From assembly GCA_934254835.1 (NCBI GenBank), contig CAKQMI010000018.1, positions 1-34,082 of the forward strand: a DNA stretch of 34,082 bases. The letters are read 5' to 3'. The first letter of the stretch is position 1; every line of letters starts with the position of its first letter. The DNA comes from an uncultured Clostridia bacterium. GTDB taxonomy: Bacteria; Bacillota; Clostridia; Christensenellales; CAG-917. Positions 1 to 8,839 of the stretch are shown piece after piece. The notes beneath the pieces were generated by a model that made no database searches, was not told where the DNA came from, and saw only the letters and a program-made list of their open reading frames with translations. The position numbers and the translations under genes are program-made.

Positions 1-81
1 CATAAGAGACGGAAATCGTAATCCCTGAAAAAGTTGTGGTTGGAAAATAAGTTACATATCGTACAACCCAGGTACACTTTC

Positions 82-109
82 ATTATACCGCATTATGGCG
101 CAATGTCAA
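82..109 (-). promoter_or_regulatory. Sigma-A type promoter reading leftward out of the window
   Basis: On the minus strand a perfect -35 TTGACA (109-104) is followed after 16 bases by a perfect -10 TATAAT (87-82). Transcription should start near 75 and run off the left edge. An ATG on the minus strand occupies bases 3-1, but there is no good Shine-Dalgarno just upstream of it, so I cannot say whether it is the start of the neighbouring gene or whether the leader is longer. Nothing else in bases 1-80 is interpretable as a gene. Confidence 0.75.
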
Positions 110-110
110 T

Positions 111-128
111 ACAATTTAATCAAATTGT
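111..128. repeat. Inverted repeat between divergent promoters (possible operator)
   Basis: ACAATTT and AAATTGT arms are separated by AATC. The repeat sits directly upstream of the leftward -35 element and about 45 bases upstream of the rightward -35. Position and symmetry suit a regulator site, but no known consensus is recognised. The surrounding 80 bases also carry TGTCA three times and TTGACAG twice. Confidence 0.35.
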
Positions 129-171
129 CAAAAAAGCGTGTCAAAGTGTTAGTTATTTTGACAGAAAATAA

Positions 172-200
172 TTGACAGCGTACTTTTTAATATGTATAAT
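172..200 (+). promoter_or_regulatory. Consensus sigma-A promoter of the transposase gene
   Basis: TTGACA (172-177), a 17-base spacer and TATAAT (195-200) form a textbook housekeeping promoter. The predicted start site near 207 leaves about 20 bases of leader before the ATG at 228, including the Shine-Dalgarno-like TGAGGT. This promoter helps decide the translation start: an ATG at 216 would have only about 9 bases of leader. Confidence 0.8.
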
Positions 201-227
201 TGAAGTATCACAATAATGAGGTATCCT

Positions 228-995
228 ATGACTCGTATTGCAAGAGGCAGTATTTTTAACGATGCAAAGCACTTTCTCGTGTTGACGGACGGTCTCCCGG
301 GGCTTGATGTTTTCAGAGAACCTAATATGAAAAACTTTTATTTGGTCACGGTCGAAGAAAAGGCGAAAGAGACGGGCGTGTCCGTGTTGGCGTACTGCGT
401 CATGCAAAACCACTCGCACCTTGTCATCACGTCCGACGACGTCCAAAACATTTCGGAATTCATGCGCAGGGTAAACACGACCTATGCCAAGTTTTTCAAC
501 CGCATTAAGGGCAGAAGCGGATACGTTTTTTACGGAAGGTACGAATGCGACGCTCTGAAAACCCCCGACGAAATTCTGGGCGCGATATATTTCGTGCACA
601 ACAACCCCGTGAAGGCGCGCGTTGCCGTCAACAGCGGAGAATACCTTTACAGCAGTGCCAAGGACTATCTCAATCAACTGAGTTTTATCGATTATAAGGA
701 ACTGAAACGTTTGTTCAAAAAAGTGCCGGAGCTTTCGTCCTACGGCGGTGGTGCACAAGAATACCGCTTCAAAGAGGCAAAACCTTACGAAAACTGCGAC
801 GACGTTTTGATGGATTTGATAAGACGATTCAATATCACCGACAAGGCGGCTCTGCAAGACCCCGAACTTTTAAAAACCGTCATTTACGAACTGCAAACAA
901 GAAGCGGTGTGTCCCTTCGCGACGTTGCGGTGCTTGTCGGGCTTGACCGCGAAAAGATAAGACGCACTGCAAAAAAGATCAATTACGACGTGTGA
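228..995 (+). CDS. RAYT-like HUH (Y1) transposase, probably domesticated
   Basis: A 255-residue protein of the Y1_Tnp / REP-associated tyrosine transposase family (COG1943), single-strand DNA nicking enzymes. The HUH metal site is H62-S-H64 in MQNHSHLVI. It is followed by the family block YAKFFNR / GRSGYVFYGRYE, which should carry the catalytic tyrosine, and by the conserved FVHNNPVKARVAV and YSSAKDYL segments. The usual N-terminal NRG motif reads TDG here, a divergent form. The C-terminal 60 residues (SGVSLRDVAVLVGLDREKIRRTAKK) look like a helix-turn-helix, as in other long Firmicutes members. I chose the ATG at 228 because TGAGGT lies 5 bases upstream. No terminal repeats or target duplications flank it, so this looks like a single-copy host gene with its own promoter and terminator. 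Family assignment is firm; activity is unknown. Confidence 0.88.
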   Translation: MTRIARGSIFNDAKHFLVLTDGLPGLDVFREPNMKNFYLVTVEEKAKETGVSVLAYCVMQNHSHLVITSDDVQNISEFMRRVNTTYAKFFNRIKGRSGYVFYGRYECDALKTPDEILGAIYFVHNNPVKARVAVNSGEYLYSSAKDYLNQLSFIDYKELKRLFKKVPELSSYGGGAQEYRFKEAKPYENCDDVLMDLIRRFNITDKAALQDPELLKTVIYELQTRSGVSLRDVAVLVGLDREKIRRTAKKINYDV

Positions 996-1020
996 TAACC
1001 CCCCAAAATTATATTGAAAA

Positions 1021-1073
1021 CAAGACGGACTGCGTATGATTTTCTCCTTTTGAACGCCGTCCGTTTTGTTTTG
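1021..1073 (+). terminator. Rho-independent terminator after the transposase gene
   Basis: Arms ACGGAC (1025-1030) and GTCCGT (1059-1064) pair, continued inward by GCGT/ACGC across a T-C mismatch, with an apical loop of about 16 bases, followed by TTTGTTTT. It lies about 30 bases after the transposase stop codon. The remaining 110 bases up to the next promoter contain only a weak CCGC/GCGG hairpin and no gene. Confidence 0.6.
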
Positions 1074-1184
1074 CCAAAAATCAAAAATCGCGCGGACAAA
1101 TTTTATTTTTTCGCAAATTCCGCCGTACAATGCGGTGATTTTGCCCGTTTTCAAACCTCCGAAATACAAAAAATTGGATATGTA

Positions 1185-1213
1185 TTGACTTTACTTTGTT
1201 TATATAATAAAAT
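1185..1213 (+). promoter_or_regulatory. Promoter of the BspA-like lipoprotein gene
   Basis: TTGACT (1185-1190), 17 bases, then TAAAAT (1208-1213). An overlapping TATAAT at 1203-1208 is only 12 bases from this -35, so the downstream hexamer is the better fit. The predicted leader is about 64 bases and ends with GAAGGA seven bases before the ATG. Confidence 0.6.
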
Positions 1214-1283
1214 ATATGAGTGAGTATTATATCCATAATTCTCACAATAAAGTATATCGGCAAAAAAGAAGAAGGAAAATTTT

Positions 1284-4200
1284 ATGAAAAAACTTTCGAG
1301 GTTGCTTTTAGTTTTGACACTTGTACTGCTTATCGGTTGCACGTCCGTACTGCTTGTCGCGTGCGACGACAAAGAAGACCAAGGCGGTACGCCGACCACT
1401 CCGTCGTTTAGGGTGTCTTTCATTAAAAACTATCCCAATACGGACGAGGACGTTGCGTTCACCAACGTGACCGTAAAGCAGGGCAAAACCGTCAGCGCGT
1501 ACGAAATTACCGAGGACGACCGCCTCGCGGGACACGATTTCGACGGCTGGTACGTTGGGAAGGAAGAAGGTGCCGAAAAATTCGATTTCGCAACGAAAAT
1601 CACCCAAAATACCAAGATTTACGCCCATTGGAAGGAAAACGGGAAATCGACGGACGCTTCACTTTCCGATACGGTTTTCACGCCTGAAAAAGTGTCGGTC
1701 ACTTTGAAAGACGAAGGCACAAAAGATGTCGAAACCGGCGTATATCGCTATATCACCGGCACCGCGGGCAACGTGTTGAATCACGACAACTCGGTGTTCG
1801 ACTTCACTATGGTTTTGACCAAACTCAGAAACGCCAACGCCAAACCGACCTACTCGGTATGGGCGGACGAAGAATGTGCGCTGACCATCAACAACGACAA
1901 AAACAACCTCGTCGTCAACCTTAAAAACGGCAACAATATCTATTACATAAAGGCTGTTGCCGAGGATACGAAAGTATATAAGGTATATAAGGTCAACGTA
2001 TATCTTGAGCCGATTTACAATGTAACGTTTGAAAAAATCAAGGGCAGGCAAGACAGCGTCAGCATCAAGCAATATAAAAAAGGCGAGCTTGCCACCGAAC
2101 CCACCAATGTCGACAATGCAGGTTTCCGTTTTAACGGCTGGTATTATCTTTCCGAGGAAGAAAGGGACGCCGACGGCGATATTGTTGACGTCAACGGCGA
2201 CAAACTCGTGAAAGTCGACGGCAAGTACTATTTCGCTGACAAAAACGGCGAAAGAATGTTTGCATACGTTGACGAAAACGGCAGAAACGTAGTTTACTTC
2301 AACGGCGAATATTATTTGACGGATAAGACGGGCGCGCGCACGACCGACAAAGCCGAAGTAAAATACAATAAATTGGACGAAAACGGCTATCCCGTTTACG
2401 CAGAAGGCACGCCGACAAAAGTCAACGCCTTTACCGAATACAAATGGGACTTTGCCAAAAATAAAGTTGACCGTGAAGGCATCAGAATTTACGGTAAATG
2501 GACGAAAGAACAATTTAAAATCACATTGAGATTGCCCGACGGCGCAGAGTTTGCAGGCACCACTGAGAAGGAACGCGTCATCGAAAACATTAGTCACGGC
2601 GCGACCGGCTCGTACATTGCATCGCAAATCAACGACAAACTCGGCAACAAGAATCCCACGAAACCGCACGCAAAGTTTGTCGGCTGGTATTACACCGATC
2701 CCACGTTGGGTGAAATCGAAGTTATCGATAGCCAAGGCTACGGCAAACACAACTTCGACTTTGGAAAAGATATCGTGCTTCTCGCAAAGTTTGAGGCGGA
2801 TACTTATAAAATCGTCGTCAGCGCAAACGATCCCGCTATGGCGCAAGACGTCGTGGGCAGTAACGACAAAGCGCCTTACGACAAAAAAGTCACCATTTCC
2901 GCAACCGCAAAAACCGGCTATGTCCTGAAAGGCTGGCTCTTGAACGGCGAGAAATACGACGCTGTCGGCACAAACTCCAACTTTGAATACACTATCGATG
3001 AAAAACACGTCCAAAAAGGCGCGATTACCTTCACGGCGGTGTTTGAAGAAAAACTCGTGAAAATCACCTTTGAAAGCGACGTCGATAGTGCCAAATACAA
3101 CAATACTTACGACGTAAAATTCAACTCGGCTGTACTGCTCGGCACGAACGTTCCCGACGTCACGAAACTTTCCGACGACGAGACAAAACGTTTCATCGGC
3201 TGGTACTATTTTGAAAAGGACGGCACGAAAACTTACGTTGTCAAATACAACTACGACAAGAACGAAAACGAAGTCCTGATTGAAAAATGGACGTTCACTG
3301 AGGACAAAACCCTCACTGCCGAATGGATACCGTACGAATTCAATGTCACCATTTACGAGGCTGAATACACCCTCCTTCCCGATATGGGCGGGCTCGACAT
3401 TACGGCAGGCTCAACAGGTTGGGGCGAATGGGACAGCGCGCTTCTTGAACAAGCAGGTTATATCCTCAAAGGATATACGAAAGCGTTCAGCAACGGCTCG
3501 ACGGTCAGCATCACCGCAACCGTAAATACACCCAACCACTATATGTTTGTCGGTTGGAAGCAACTCGAAGCGGACGGCAATCTCAAAGACGTCACCACCG
3601 ATGCAAACTTGTCGGTAACCGTCCACGAAAAAGACGTAACGTACGTTGCTTTCTGGAGTTATAAACCCGTTACGGTAACGTTTGAAAGCGGAGATCCGTC
3701 GGTGACCGCTCCCGAAAAAACAGAAGTTCCGTTCGGCAAAGAATTGGAACTTGCGCTCCCGCAGGGTGCACCCGATGAGAAGACTTTTGACGGCTGGTGG
3801 AACGGCGACTTCCAATACACCGGCGCGGACGGAAAGAGCTTTGAAAACAGAACTTTCAAAGACGTCATGCTCATCGAAAACGGTATCACGTTGACCGCAA
3901 AATGGAAGAATATCAACTACTTCTTCATCGAGGACGGCGTCATCAAAGGCATCGACGCCGAAAAGGCGAAGAAGGGCGACACCTATAAAGATACATTCAC
4001 GATAGACTTTGACGACGATGTGTTTGAAATCGCAGACGGCGCGTTCAAAAACAATAAGTTTATCAAAAACATTACAATAAAAGGCAATATCAAGAGAATA
4101 GGCAAGGAAGCCTTTGCAAACAGCAATATCACCTCCGTCACGTTCGAGGGCAACTTCAAAGGGCTTGTCATCGATGAGGGGGCTTTCCGCGACTGCGTAG

Positions 4201-6551
4201 GCATCAAAGAAATCATGCTTCCCGACAACGTTGAGGAACTGGAAGCCAATATCTTTGAGGGTTGCTACTCATTAGAAAAACTTGCGTACTCCGCGAATGT
4301 CCCGCTGGGCGTGTTGTTCACAACGTCCAACCCGAACAACAATACCTATTGGTATTCCGCACAACAGGACGGCGTCGTCTATTACCTGCCCACTGCCTTA
4401 AAGGAAGTTATCGTTACCAACACGGTTTCGACCATCGCTGACTATGCGTTCCAAAATGCGACGCAATTGACGAAGGTCACCCTTGCAACTGCAAAGGAAG
4501 ATAAACCTTACACCATCGGTATCGGCAACTACTCGTTTGCAAATACGAAGGGCGGTGAGGGCAACGTGTTCGTTGTTGACCTCCAATTTGTCAAGACAGT
4601 CGGCAACAACGCCTTCAAAAACAGCAATATCAAAGACGTCAACTTTAAGTCTTTGGAAAAAATGTCCGATGCGTCGTTCAGTGGATCGGGCGTGGTGAAC
4701 GTCAGCTTTGAAAACGCTCCCATCGACTACGTTCCGGGTTGGGCTTTTGCAGGTTGCGCAAACCTCGTGTCAGTCAACCTTAAGGGTATCAAAGTCGTCT
4801 ATGCAAGCGCGTTTGCAAACAGCGGTTTACAAAGCGTCAGCAACGCAACCACTGTCGAAAGTATCGGAAGCAAAGCGTTCTTCAAGGCGCAAATCAATTC
4901 TGCCGACGCATTCAGAAACGTCACGGATATCGACGAAGAGGCTTTCCATAATACCACTTTCTTCGAAAACGCTACTGGTGTTGTGAAAATCGGCAAGGTG
5001 CTGTACGCCTACAAAGGAACGGCAGGATTGCCCGATACCGATACGGAAATCGTGTCGATTGCTCCGAATGCGTTCAAAAACGCGACGATTAACACCGTTA
5101 ATTTGACAAATTACACAAGTCTTAAATCAATCGAAAGAAAGGCATTTGCAGGAAGCAATATTAGCACCGTTAAACTGCCCGCGTCACTGATGATTATTAA
5201 AGATAGCGCGTTCAGGGGTTCGAAAGTTCAGAGCGTCGATTTCTCCGCTTGCGAAAACCTCACGAGCATTTGGCAATATGCGTTTGCCGATTGCAAGCTG
5301 TTGAACGAACTTATTTTCAAACAGTACGAAAAGGTCACGAAAGACACTTTGACGCTCAGTATCAATGCTTATGCGTTCAACGGCTGTGTCGCACTTACGA
5401 GTGTGAAACTCCCCGAAAACCTTAAAGAACTTGGCGCGTATGCGTTCGCCGGCTGTATAAATATTGAAACCATCGAGTTTATCACTAATGCAAAACTTGA
5501 GGAGAAGGAAGCAGTCGAAGGTGGCGGTTCCAATCCGAAATACGAAAAAGATAATCTTATCACCGCAATCGGCGACGGCGCGTTTATGGGTTGCAACAAA
5601 CTGAAAAGCGTCTCTCTCCCGTACATTGTCGCAAGTATCGGCAACTACGCATTCAAAGGCTGTGTCGAACTTACTTCGTTCACCACCATGGAAGGCATTG
5701 AAGGCGACAAGCAGAGTGCAAAACTCAGTTATATCGGAAACGAAGCGTTCTTCGGTTGCGTCAAGCTCAGTAATGTTGAGAATAGAACCACAAAAGGCGT
5801 CAGCACGCTTGGAAACTCTGCGTTTGAAAAGTGTATTGCTCTCGTCACTATCGACCTTTCTGGCGTCAGAGCCTTCAATGAAGGAGTGTTCAGAAACGCA
5901 ACTGCTTTGAAAAATGTTACAATGAACACGTCGGCAAGCATTACGGTCGGTCGCGAAGCGTTTATGAACTGCACGGAGATTGGCGACATCACGGCAAAAC
6001 TTGCGGGTGTCGAGGACGGCGCGTTCAGAAACTGCGTCAATCTCAGGGCAATCGAGTTCGCACCCGGTATCAAATCAATCGGCGCACATGCGTTCAACGG
6101 TTGTGTGCTTGTACAAAAAGTCGTTATCCCCGCTTCGGTTGTCACAATCGGCGACTCGGCTTTCAACGGATGTCGCGGTATCGCAACGCTGACATTCGAG
6201 ACCGGCTCAAAACTCATGTCAATCGGCTACTCAGCGTTCGGCGGATGCTCGCTCTTGACAAGCGTCAAACTGCCCGCATCGTTGACGGTGTTGAATTCGT
6301 CCGCATTCTATGGATGCTCCGACCTTGCATTTGTCGAAATCGGCGAAAATATCGAGCGTATCGGTGAAGACGCGTTTGCATACTGCAACGACGAAATCAT
6401 CGTCAAGTTCATAGGCACGACGGTTCCCGAATTCGGCGGAAATATCTTTGAAGGTTTGAACAATGCAAAGCTTAGCGTAAGACAAGGCTACAAGGCGACT
6501 TTCGAGGCAGTGCTCGGCAATCAATACACCATTGACGAATACACCGCTTAA
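1284..6551 (+). CDS. Giant BspA-like surface lipoprotein with InlB B-repeats
   Basis: 1755 residues. Residues 1-27 form a lipoprotein signal with two possible lipoboxes, LIGC19 and LVAC27; the run DDKEDQGG after C27 suggests C27 is the mature N-terminus. Seven InlB/Listeria-Bacteroides B-repeats (Flg_new type) carry the GW core at about residues 86, 285, 467, 550, 639, 757 and 837, each closing with a segment such as TAEW or AKWK. A cadherin-like beta-sandwich segment lies between the first two. From about residue 905 to 1740 I count roughly 31 BspA-type LRR_5 units (I-G-x-x-A-F-x-x-C). There is no LPXTG or transmembrane anchor at the C-terminus, so the lipid should hold it to the outer face of the membrane. 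Such proteins are associated with adhesion and host contact; the ligand here is unknown. It has its own promoter and terminator and is monocistronic. Confidence 0.9.
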   Translation: MKKLSRLLLVLTLVLLIGCTSVLLVACDDKEDQGGTPTTPSFRVSFIKNYPNTDEDVAFTNVTVKQGKTVSAYEITEDDRLAGHDFDGWYVGKEEGAEKFDFATKITQNTKIYAHWKENGKSTDASLSDTVFTPEKVSVTLKDEGTKDVETGVYRYITGTAGNVLNHDNSVFDFTMVLTKLRNANAKPTYSVWADEECALTINNDKNNLVVNLKNGNNIYYIKAVAEDTKVYKVYKVNVYLEPIYNVTFEKIKGRQDSVSIKQYKKGELATEPTNVDNAGFRFNGWYYLSEEERDADGDIVDVNGDKLVKVDGKYYFADKNGERMFAYVDENGRNVVYFNGEYYLTDKTGARTTDKAEVKYNKLDENGYPVYAEGTPTKVNAFTEYKWDFAKNKVDREGIRIYGKWTKEQFKITLRLPDGAEFAGTTEKERVIENISHGATGSYIASQINDKLGNKNPTKPHAKFVGWYYTDPTLGEIEVIDSQGYGKHNFDFGKDIVLLAKFEADTYKIVVSANDPAMAQDVVGSNDKAPYDKKVTISATAKTGYVLKGWLLNGEKYDAVGTNSNFEYTIDEKHVQKGAITFTAVFEEKLVKITFESDVDSAKYNNTYDVKFNSAVLLGTNVPDVTKLSDDETKRFIGWYYFEKDGTKTYVVKYNYDKNENEVLIEKWTFTEDKTLTAEWIPYEFNVTIYEAEYTLLPDMGGLDITAGSTGWGEWDSALLEQAGYILKGYTKAFSNGSTVSITATVNTPNHYMFVGWKQLEADGNLKDVTTDANLSVTVHEKDVTYVAFWSYKPVTVTFESGDPSVTAPEKTEVPFGKELELALPQGAPDEKTFDGWWNGDFQYTGADGKSFENRTFKDVMLIENGITLTAKWKNINYFFIEDGVIKGIDAEKAKKGDTYKDTFTIDFDDDVFEIADGAFKNNKFIKNITIKGNIKRIGKEAFANSNITSVTFEGNFKGLVIDEGAFRDCVGIKEIMLPDNVEELEANIFEGCYSLEKLAYSANVPLGVLFTTSNPNNNTYWYSAQQDGVVYYLPTALKEVIVTNTVSTIADYAFQNATQLTKVTLATAKEDKPYTIGIGNYSFANTKGGEGNVFVVDLQFVKTVGNNAFKNSNIKDVNFKSLEKMSDASFSGSGVVNVSFENAPIDYVPGWAFAGCANLVSVNLKGIKVVYASAFANSGLQSVSNATTVESIGSKAFFKAQINSADAFRNVTDIDEEAFHNTTFFENATGVVKIGKVLYAYKGTAGLPDTDTEIVSIAPNAFKNATINTVNLTNYTSLKSIERKAFAGSNISTVKLPASLMIIKDSAFRGSKVQSVDFSACENLTSIWQYAFADCKLLNELIFKQYEKVTKDTLTLSINAYAFNGCVALTSVKLPENLKELGAYAFAGCINIETIEFITNAKLEEKEAVEGGGSNPKYEKDNLITAIGDGAFMGCNKLKSVSLPYIVASIGNYAFKGCVELTSFTTMEGIEGDKQSAKLSYIGNEAFFGCVKLSNVENRTTKGVSTLGNSAFEKCIALVTIDLSGVRAFNEGVFRNATALKNVTMNTSASITVGREAFMNCTEIGDITAKLAGVEDGAFRNCVNLRAIEFAPGIKSIGAHAFNGCVLVQKVVIPASVVTIGDSAFNGCRGIATLTFETGSKLMSIGYSAFGGCSLLTSVKLPASLTVLNSSAFYGCSDLAFVEIGENIERIGEDAFAYCNDEIIVKFIGTTVPEFGGNIFEGLNNAKLSVRQGYKATFEAVLGNQYTIDEYTA

Positions 6552-6569
6552 TCAACTGTAAGCATACTT

Positions 6570-6600
6570 CCTCACGGCGCAAGCCGTGGGGAATTTTTTT
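6570..6600 (+). terminator. Strong terminator after the BspA-like gene
   Basis: A hairpin with arms CCTCACGGC and GCCGTGGGG and loop GCAA is followed by AATTTTTTT. It begins 18 bases after the stop codon and ends only 6 bases before the ATG of the next gene. Confidence 0.9.
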
Positions 6601-6606
6601 GAAATT

Positions 6607-7785
6607 ATGAAAAAATACGACCTTATTATTGTCGGAGGCGGTGTCGGGGGTATGACGACTGCCGTCCGTGTCAAAAACAAAAAAGTTTTGCTCCTCGAAG
6701 CAGGCGACAGAATCGGCAAAAAATTACTGTCAACGGGCGCGGGAAAGTGCAATTTTCTGAACGAAAATTTCAGTACGGAAAAGTATAACGACGTCGATTT
6801 CGTGTCGGCAACGTTTGGCGCATACGGCTTTTTTGAGGTCAAAAAGTTTTTGGAAGATCTTGGACTTTTGATACGCTTCGACGAGGAGGGCAGGGGTTAT
6901 CCTTTGTCCGAGTCGGCAAACACCGTGCTGGACGCCTATCGTCGCGCGATTGCAAAAAACGACGTCGAGGTCAGGACTGGCGCGAGCGTCCGAAATATCA
7001 AAAAACAAAACGGAGAATTTATCGTGACTACGAGCGTCGGCGAGTTTTGCGCCACGAGCGTGTTTTTTGCGACGGGCAGTAACGCAGGGAGCGGATACGA
7101 CTCGGGCAACGTCCTAAACAGCTTTGTGAAAGTGAAAAAATTTGTGCCGTCGCTCGCCCCGATTGCCACAGATACGACGTTTACAAAAGGACTGAACGGC
7201 GTCAGAGTCAAGGCGAAAGTCGGGCTTCTCGTCGACGGCAAAATCGTGCACGAGGAGTACGGCGAAGTGCTGTTCAAGACCTTTGGATTGTCGGGCATTG
7301 CAACATTCAATAATTCGGCTTACTACGCGCGTTTGGGCGCGCCGAAAAACGCATATATCACGCTCAACTTTTTGAACGCGGACTTCAACGAAACTTGCGA
7401 GATTTTGAACAACCTCAAAAAGTTTTTCGAAACCGCCGTCGAACTTTTGTCGGGCGCGTTCCATAAGATGATTGCGCAACAAATTTTGAATATGGCGGGC
7501 GTTGACGGAAACGCAAAAATCAGCGACGAGGTCATAAGAAAAATCGCCACGGCGGTGTCCGACTTCAAAATCAAAATCACGGGCACGGCGGACAAATCGC
7601 TTGCGCAGGTGATGTGTGGCGGAATCGAAACCTCGGACGTAAATAAAAACACCCTTATGATAAAGGGCGTTGAGAATTTGTACGTTGGCGGGGAGTGTAT
7701 CGACGTTGACGGGTTGTCCGGCGGATACAATATAATGTGGGCGGTGGCGTCCGCATTGAAGGTCGCCGACGAAATATCGGGCTGA
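6607..7785 (+). CDS. HI0933/YhiN-family FAD-dependent oxidoreductase
   Basis: 392 residues, the usual size for the HI0933 (BaiN/YhiN) flavoprotein family. The N-terminal Rossmann motif is IIVGGGVGG (residues 7-15), followed by the family signature GKKLLSTGAGKCN (37-49). The C-terminal block NLYVGGECIDVDGLSGGYNI closes the FAD site. The family is flavin-dependent and cytoplasmic, with mostly unassigned substrates; a few relatives reduce bile-acid intermediates, which cannot be claimed here. A GTG at 6586 in the same frame lies inside the preceding terminator stem and is an unlikely start, so I use the ATG at 6607. No clear promoter or Shine-Dalgarno precedes it, so expression may depend on read-through or a promoter inside the 3' end of the upstream gene. 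Confidence 0.88.
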   Translation: MKKYDLIIVGGGVGGMTTAVRVKNKKVLLLEAGDRIGKKLLSTGAGKCNFLNENFSTEKYNDVDFVSATFGAYGFFEVKKFLEDLGLLIRFDEEGRGYPLSESANTVLDAYRRAIAKNDVEVRTGASVRNIKKQNGEFIVTTSVGEFCATSVFFATGSNAGSGYDSGNVLNSFVKVKKFVPSLAPIATDTTFTKGLNGVRVKAKVGLLVDGKIVHEEYGEVLFKTFGLSGIATFNNSAYYARLGAPKNAYITLNFLNADFNETCEILNNLKKFFETAVELLSGAFHKMIAQQILNMAGVDGNAKISDEVIRKIATAVSDFKIKITGTADKSLAQVMCGGIETSDVNKNTLMIKGVENLYVGGECIDVDGLSGGYNIMWAVASALKVADEISG

Positions 7786-7846
7786 CCGCTTATTTCAACA
7801 AGAAAATAAGGATTTATAAAATATAAATGCCAACCGAAAATTAAAA

Positions 7847-7886
7847 AAGCAAAAGCGTCAAAATTTGTGCGCTTTTGCTTATTTTT
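7847..7886. terminator. Bidirectional terminator between convergent genes
   Basis: AAGCAAAAGCG (7847-7857) pairs perfectly with CGCTTTTGCTT (7870-7880). It is followed by ATTTTTT on the plus strand and, on the minus strand, by a T run from the A tract at 7843-7848. It serves the flavoprotein gene on the plus strand and the helicase-loader operon on the minus strand. Confidence 0.85.
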
Positions 7887-7894
7887 TGAGGTAA

Positions 7895-8839
7895 TTAAAA
7901 AAGCCTGAGATCGTTGCCGTCCACGTTGGAAATAATCGTCTTGTTGACGTTGGTGAGGCGTGAAAATACGCGCTCGTTGTAGGCGGTTTTCAGTTGTTCT
8001 TCATTGAGGTTTGTTGTCACAAACACGGGTTTATCTGCTTTTTCACGCTCGTCAAGTATCTTTAAGAGATTTTCGTCGGTTACGTTCTTGATTTTTTGTT
8101 CGCTTCCCAAGTCGTCGATGACCAGCAAATCGCAGTCGATAATATCGGCAAGGTAAATTTCCCTTTCGGAAGCAAAAGACGTGTGGTAAAGAAGCATAAG
8201 TTTATCCAGTTGGATTGCCGAAAGGTAAATTACGCTGAACCCGTTTTTCTTGAATTCGTTGGCAACCGCGCACATAAGATAACTTTTTCCGACGCCCGTC
8301 CCGCCCATGATGAGGGCGTTTTTGTATTTAACCGACGGGTATTTGTCCGCAAATTTTTTGAAAAGTTTGTAGTTGGACTCCAACTTTTTCTTTTGTTTTA
8401 CGTCCTTAATTTTGGAAAAATCGACGCTATCAAAAGTGACGTCGGGGATTTGTCCGATGCCCAAGTAATCCAAAAGCACCTCGTAATAACGCTTTTTGAA
8501 GCAGTCGCAATATTTGCCCGAAAGCACGCCGGTGTCGTTGCACACGTCGCAGTCGAACTTCGGCAAAAAGTCGCTTTCTCGCATACCCATTTTTTTGAGC
8601 ACTTGGGAGCGTTCTTTTTCTAAGGTTTTCTGACGTGCGAGTTCTTTTGTCACGTCCTGATTTTTCGACTGTTTCAAAACGACGTCGAAGTTCAGTGCCG
8701 ACAGTTCTTTGGTGACGCGTCTGAAATCGTCGTTTTCCATTGCGCGCGCGAGGTTGTTGTCGGCGACGTCAACGGCGTTTTCGTGCTTCAATTTATATTC
8801 GTCCTTGACCATCAGGACGATTTTTCCGCTTTTCATCAT
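7895..8839 (-). CDS. DnaI/DnaC-like helicase loader ATPase
   Basis: 314 residues. An AAA+ ATPase of the DnaC/DnaI/IstB group that loads the replicative helicase onto DNA. A zinc cluster with C97, C100, C111 and C113 (CDVCNDTG...YCDCFKK) precedes the ATPase, as in DnaI-type loaders. Walker A is GGTGVGKS (179-186), Walker B LLVIDD (238-243), a sensor-type TTN lies at 275-277, and R290/R294 are arginine-finger candidates. The N-terminal 90 residues are helical and probably bind the helicase. The start codon overlaps the stop of the upstream DnaD-like gene (ATGATGA), with GAGGAA 8 bases before it, so the two are translationally coupled. A transposon-borne IstB is unlikely because no transposase is adjacent and the partner is a DnaD-domain protein. 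The symbol dnaI would be reasonable but is not proven. Confidence 0.88.
   Translation of the reverse strand: MMKSGKIVLMVKDEYKLKHENAVDVADNNLARAMENDDFRRVTKELSALNFDVVLKQSKNQDVTKELARQKTLEKERSQVLKKMGMRESDFLPKFDCDVCNDTGVLSGKYCDCFKKRYYEVLLDYLGIGQIPDVTFDSVDFSKIKDVKQKKKLESNYKLFKKFADKYPSVKYKNALIMGGTGVGKSYLMCAVANEFKKNGFSVIYLSAIQLDKLMLLYHTSFASEREIYLADIIDCDLLVIDDLGSEQKIKNVTDENLLKILDEREKADKPVFVTTNLNEEQLKTAYNERVFSRLTNVNKTIISNVDGNDLRLF

Noticed and set aside
3..53. Short plus-strand frame reading TEIVIPEKVVVGK at the left edge, as a possible gene end
   Set aside because: A stop codon at 3-5 in the same frame precedes it, so it cannot be the tail of a longer protein in this window.
1..200. REP elements or transposon terminal repeats around the HUH gene
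   Set aside because: Several TGTCA/TGACA words and one inverted repeat occur upstream, but nothing matching is found downstream of the gene, so element ends cannot be defined.
1659..3014. 451-codon open frame on the minus strand opposite the BspA-like gene
   Set aside because: It is antisense to a clearly coding, domain-bearing gene; its sequence is rich in Phe/Val/Asp/Arg from complementing the sense codons, and it has no ribosome binding site or family match.
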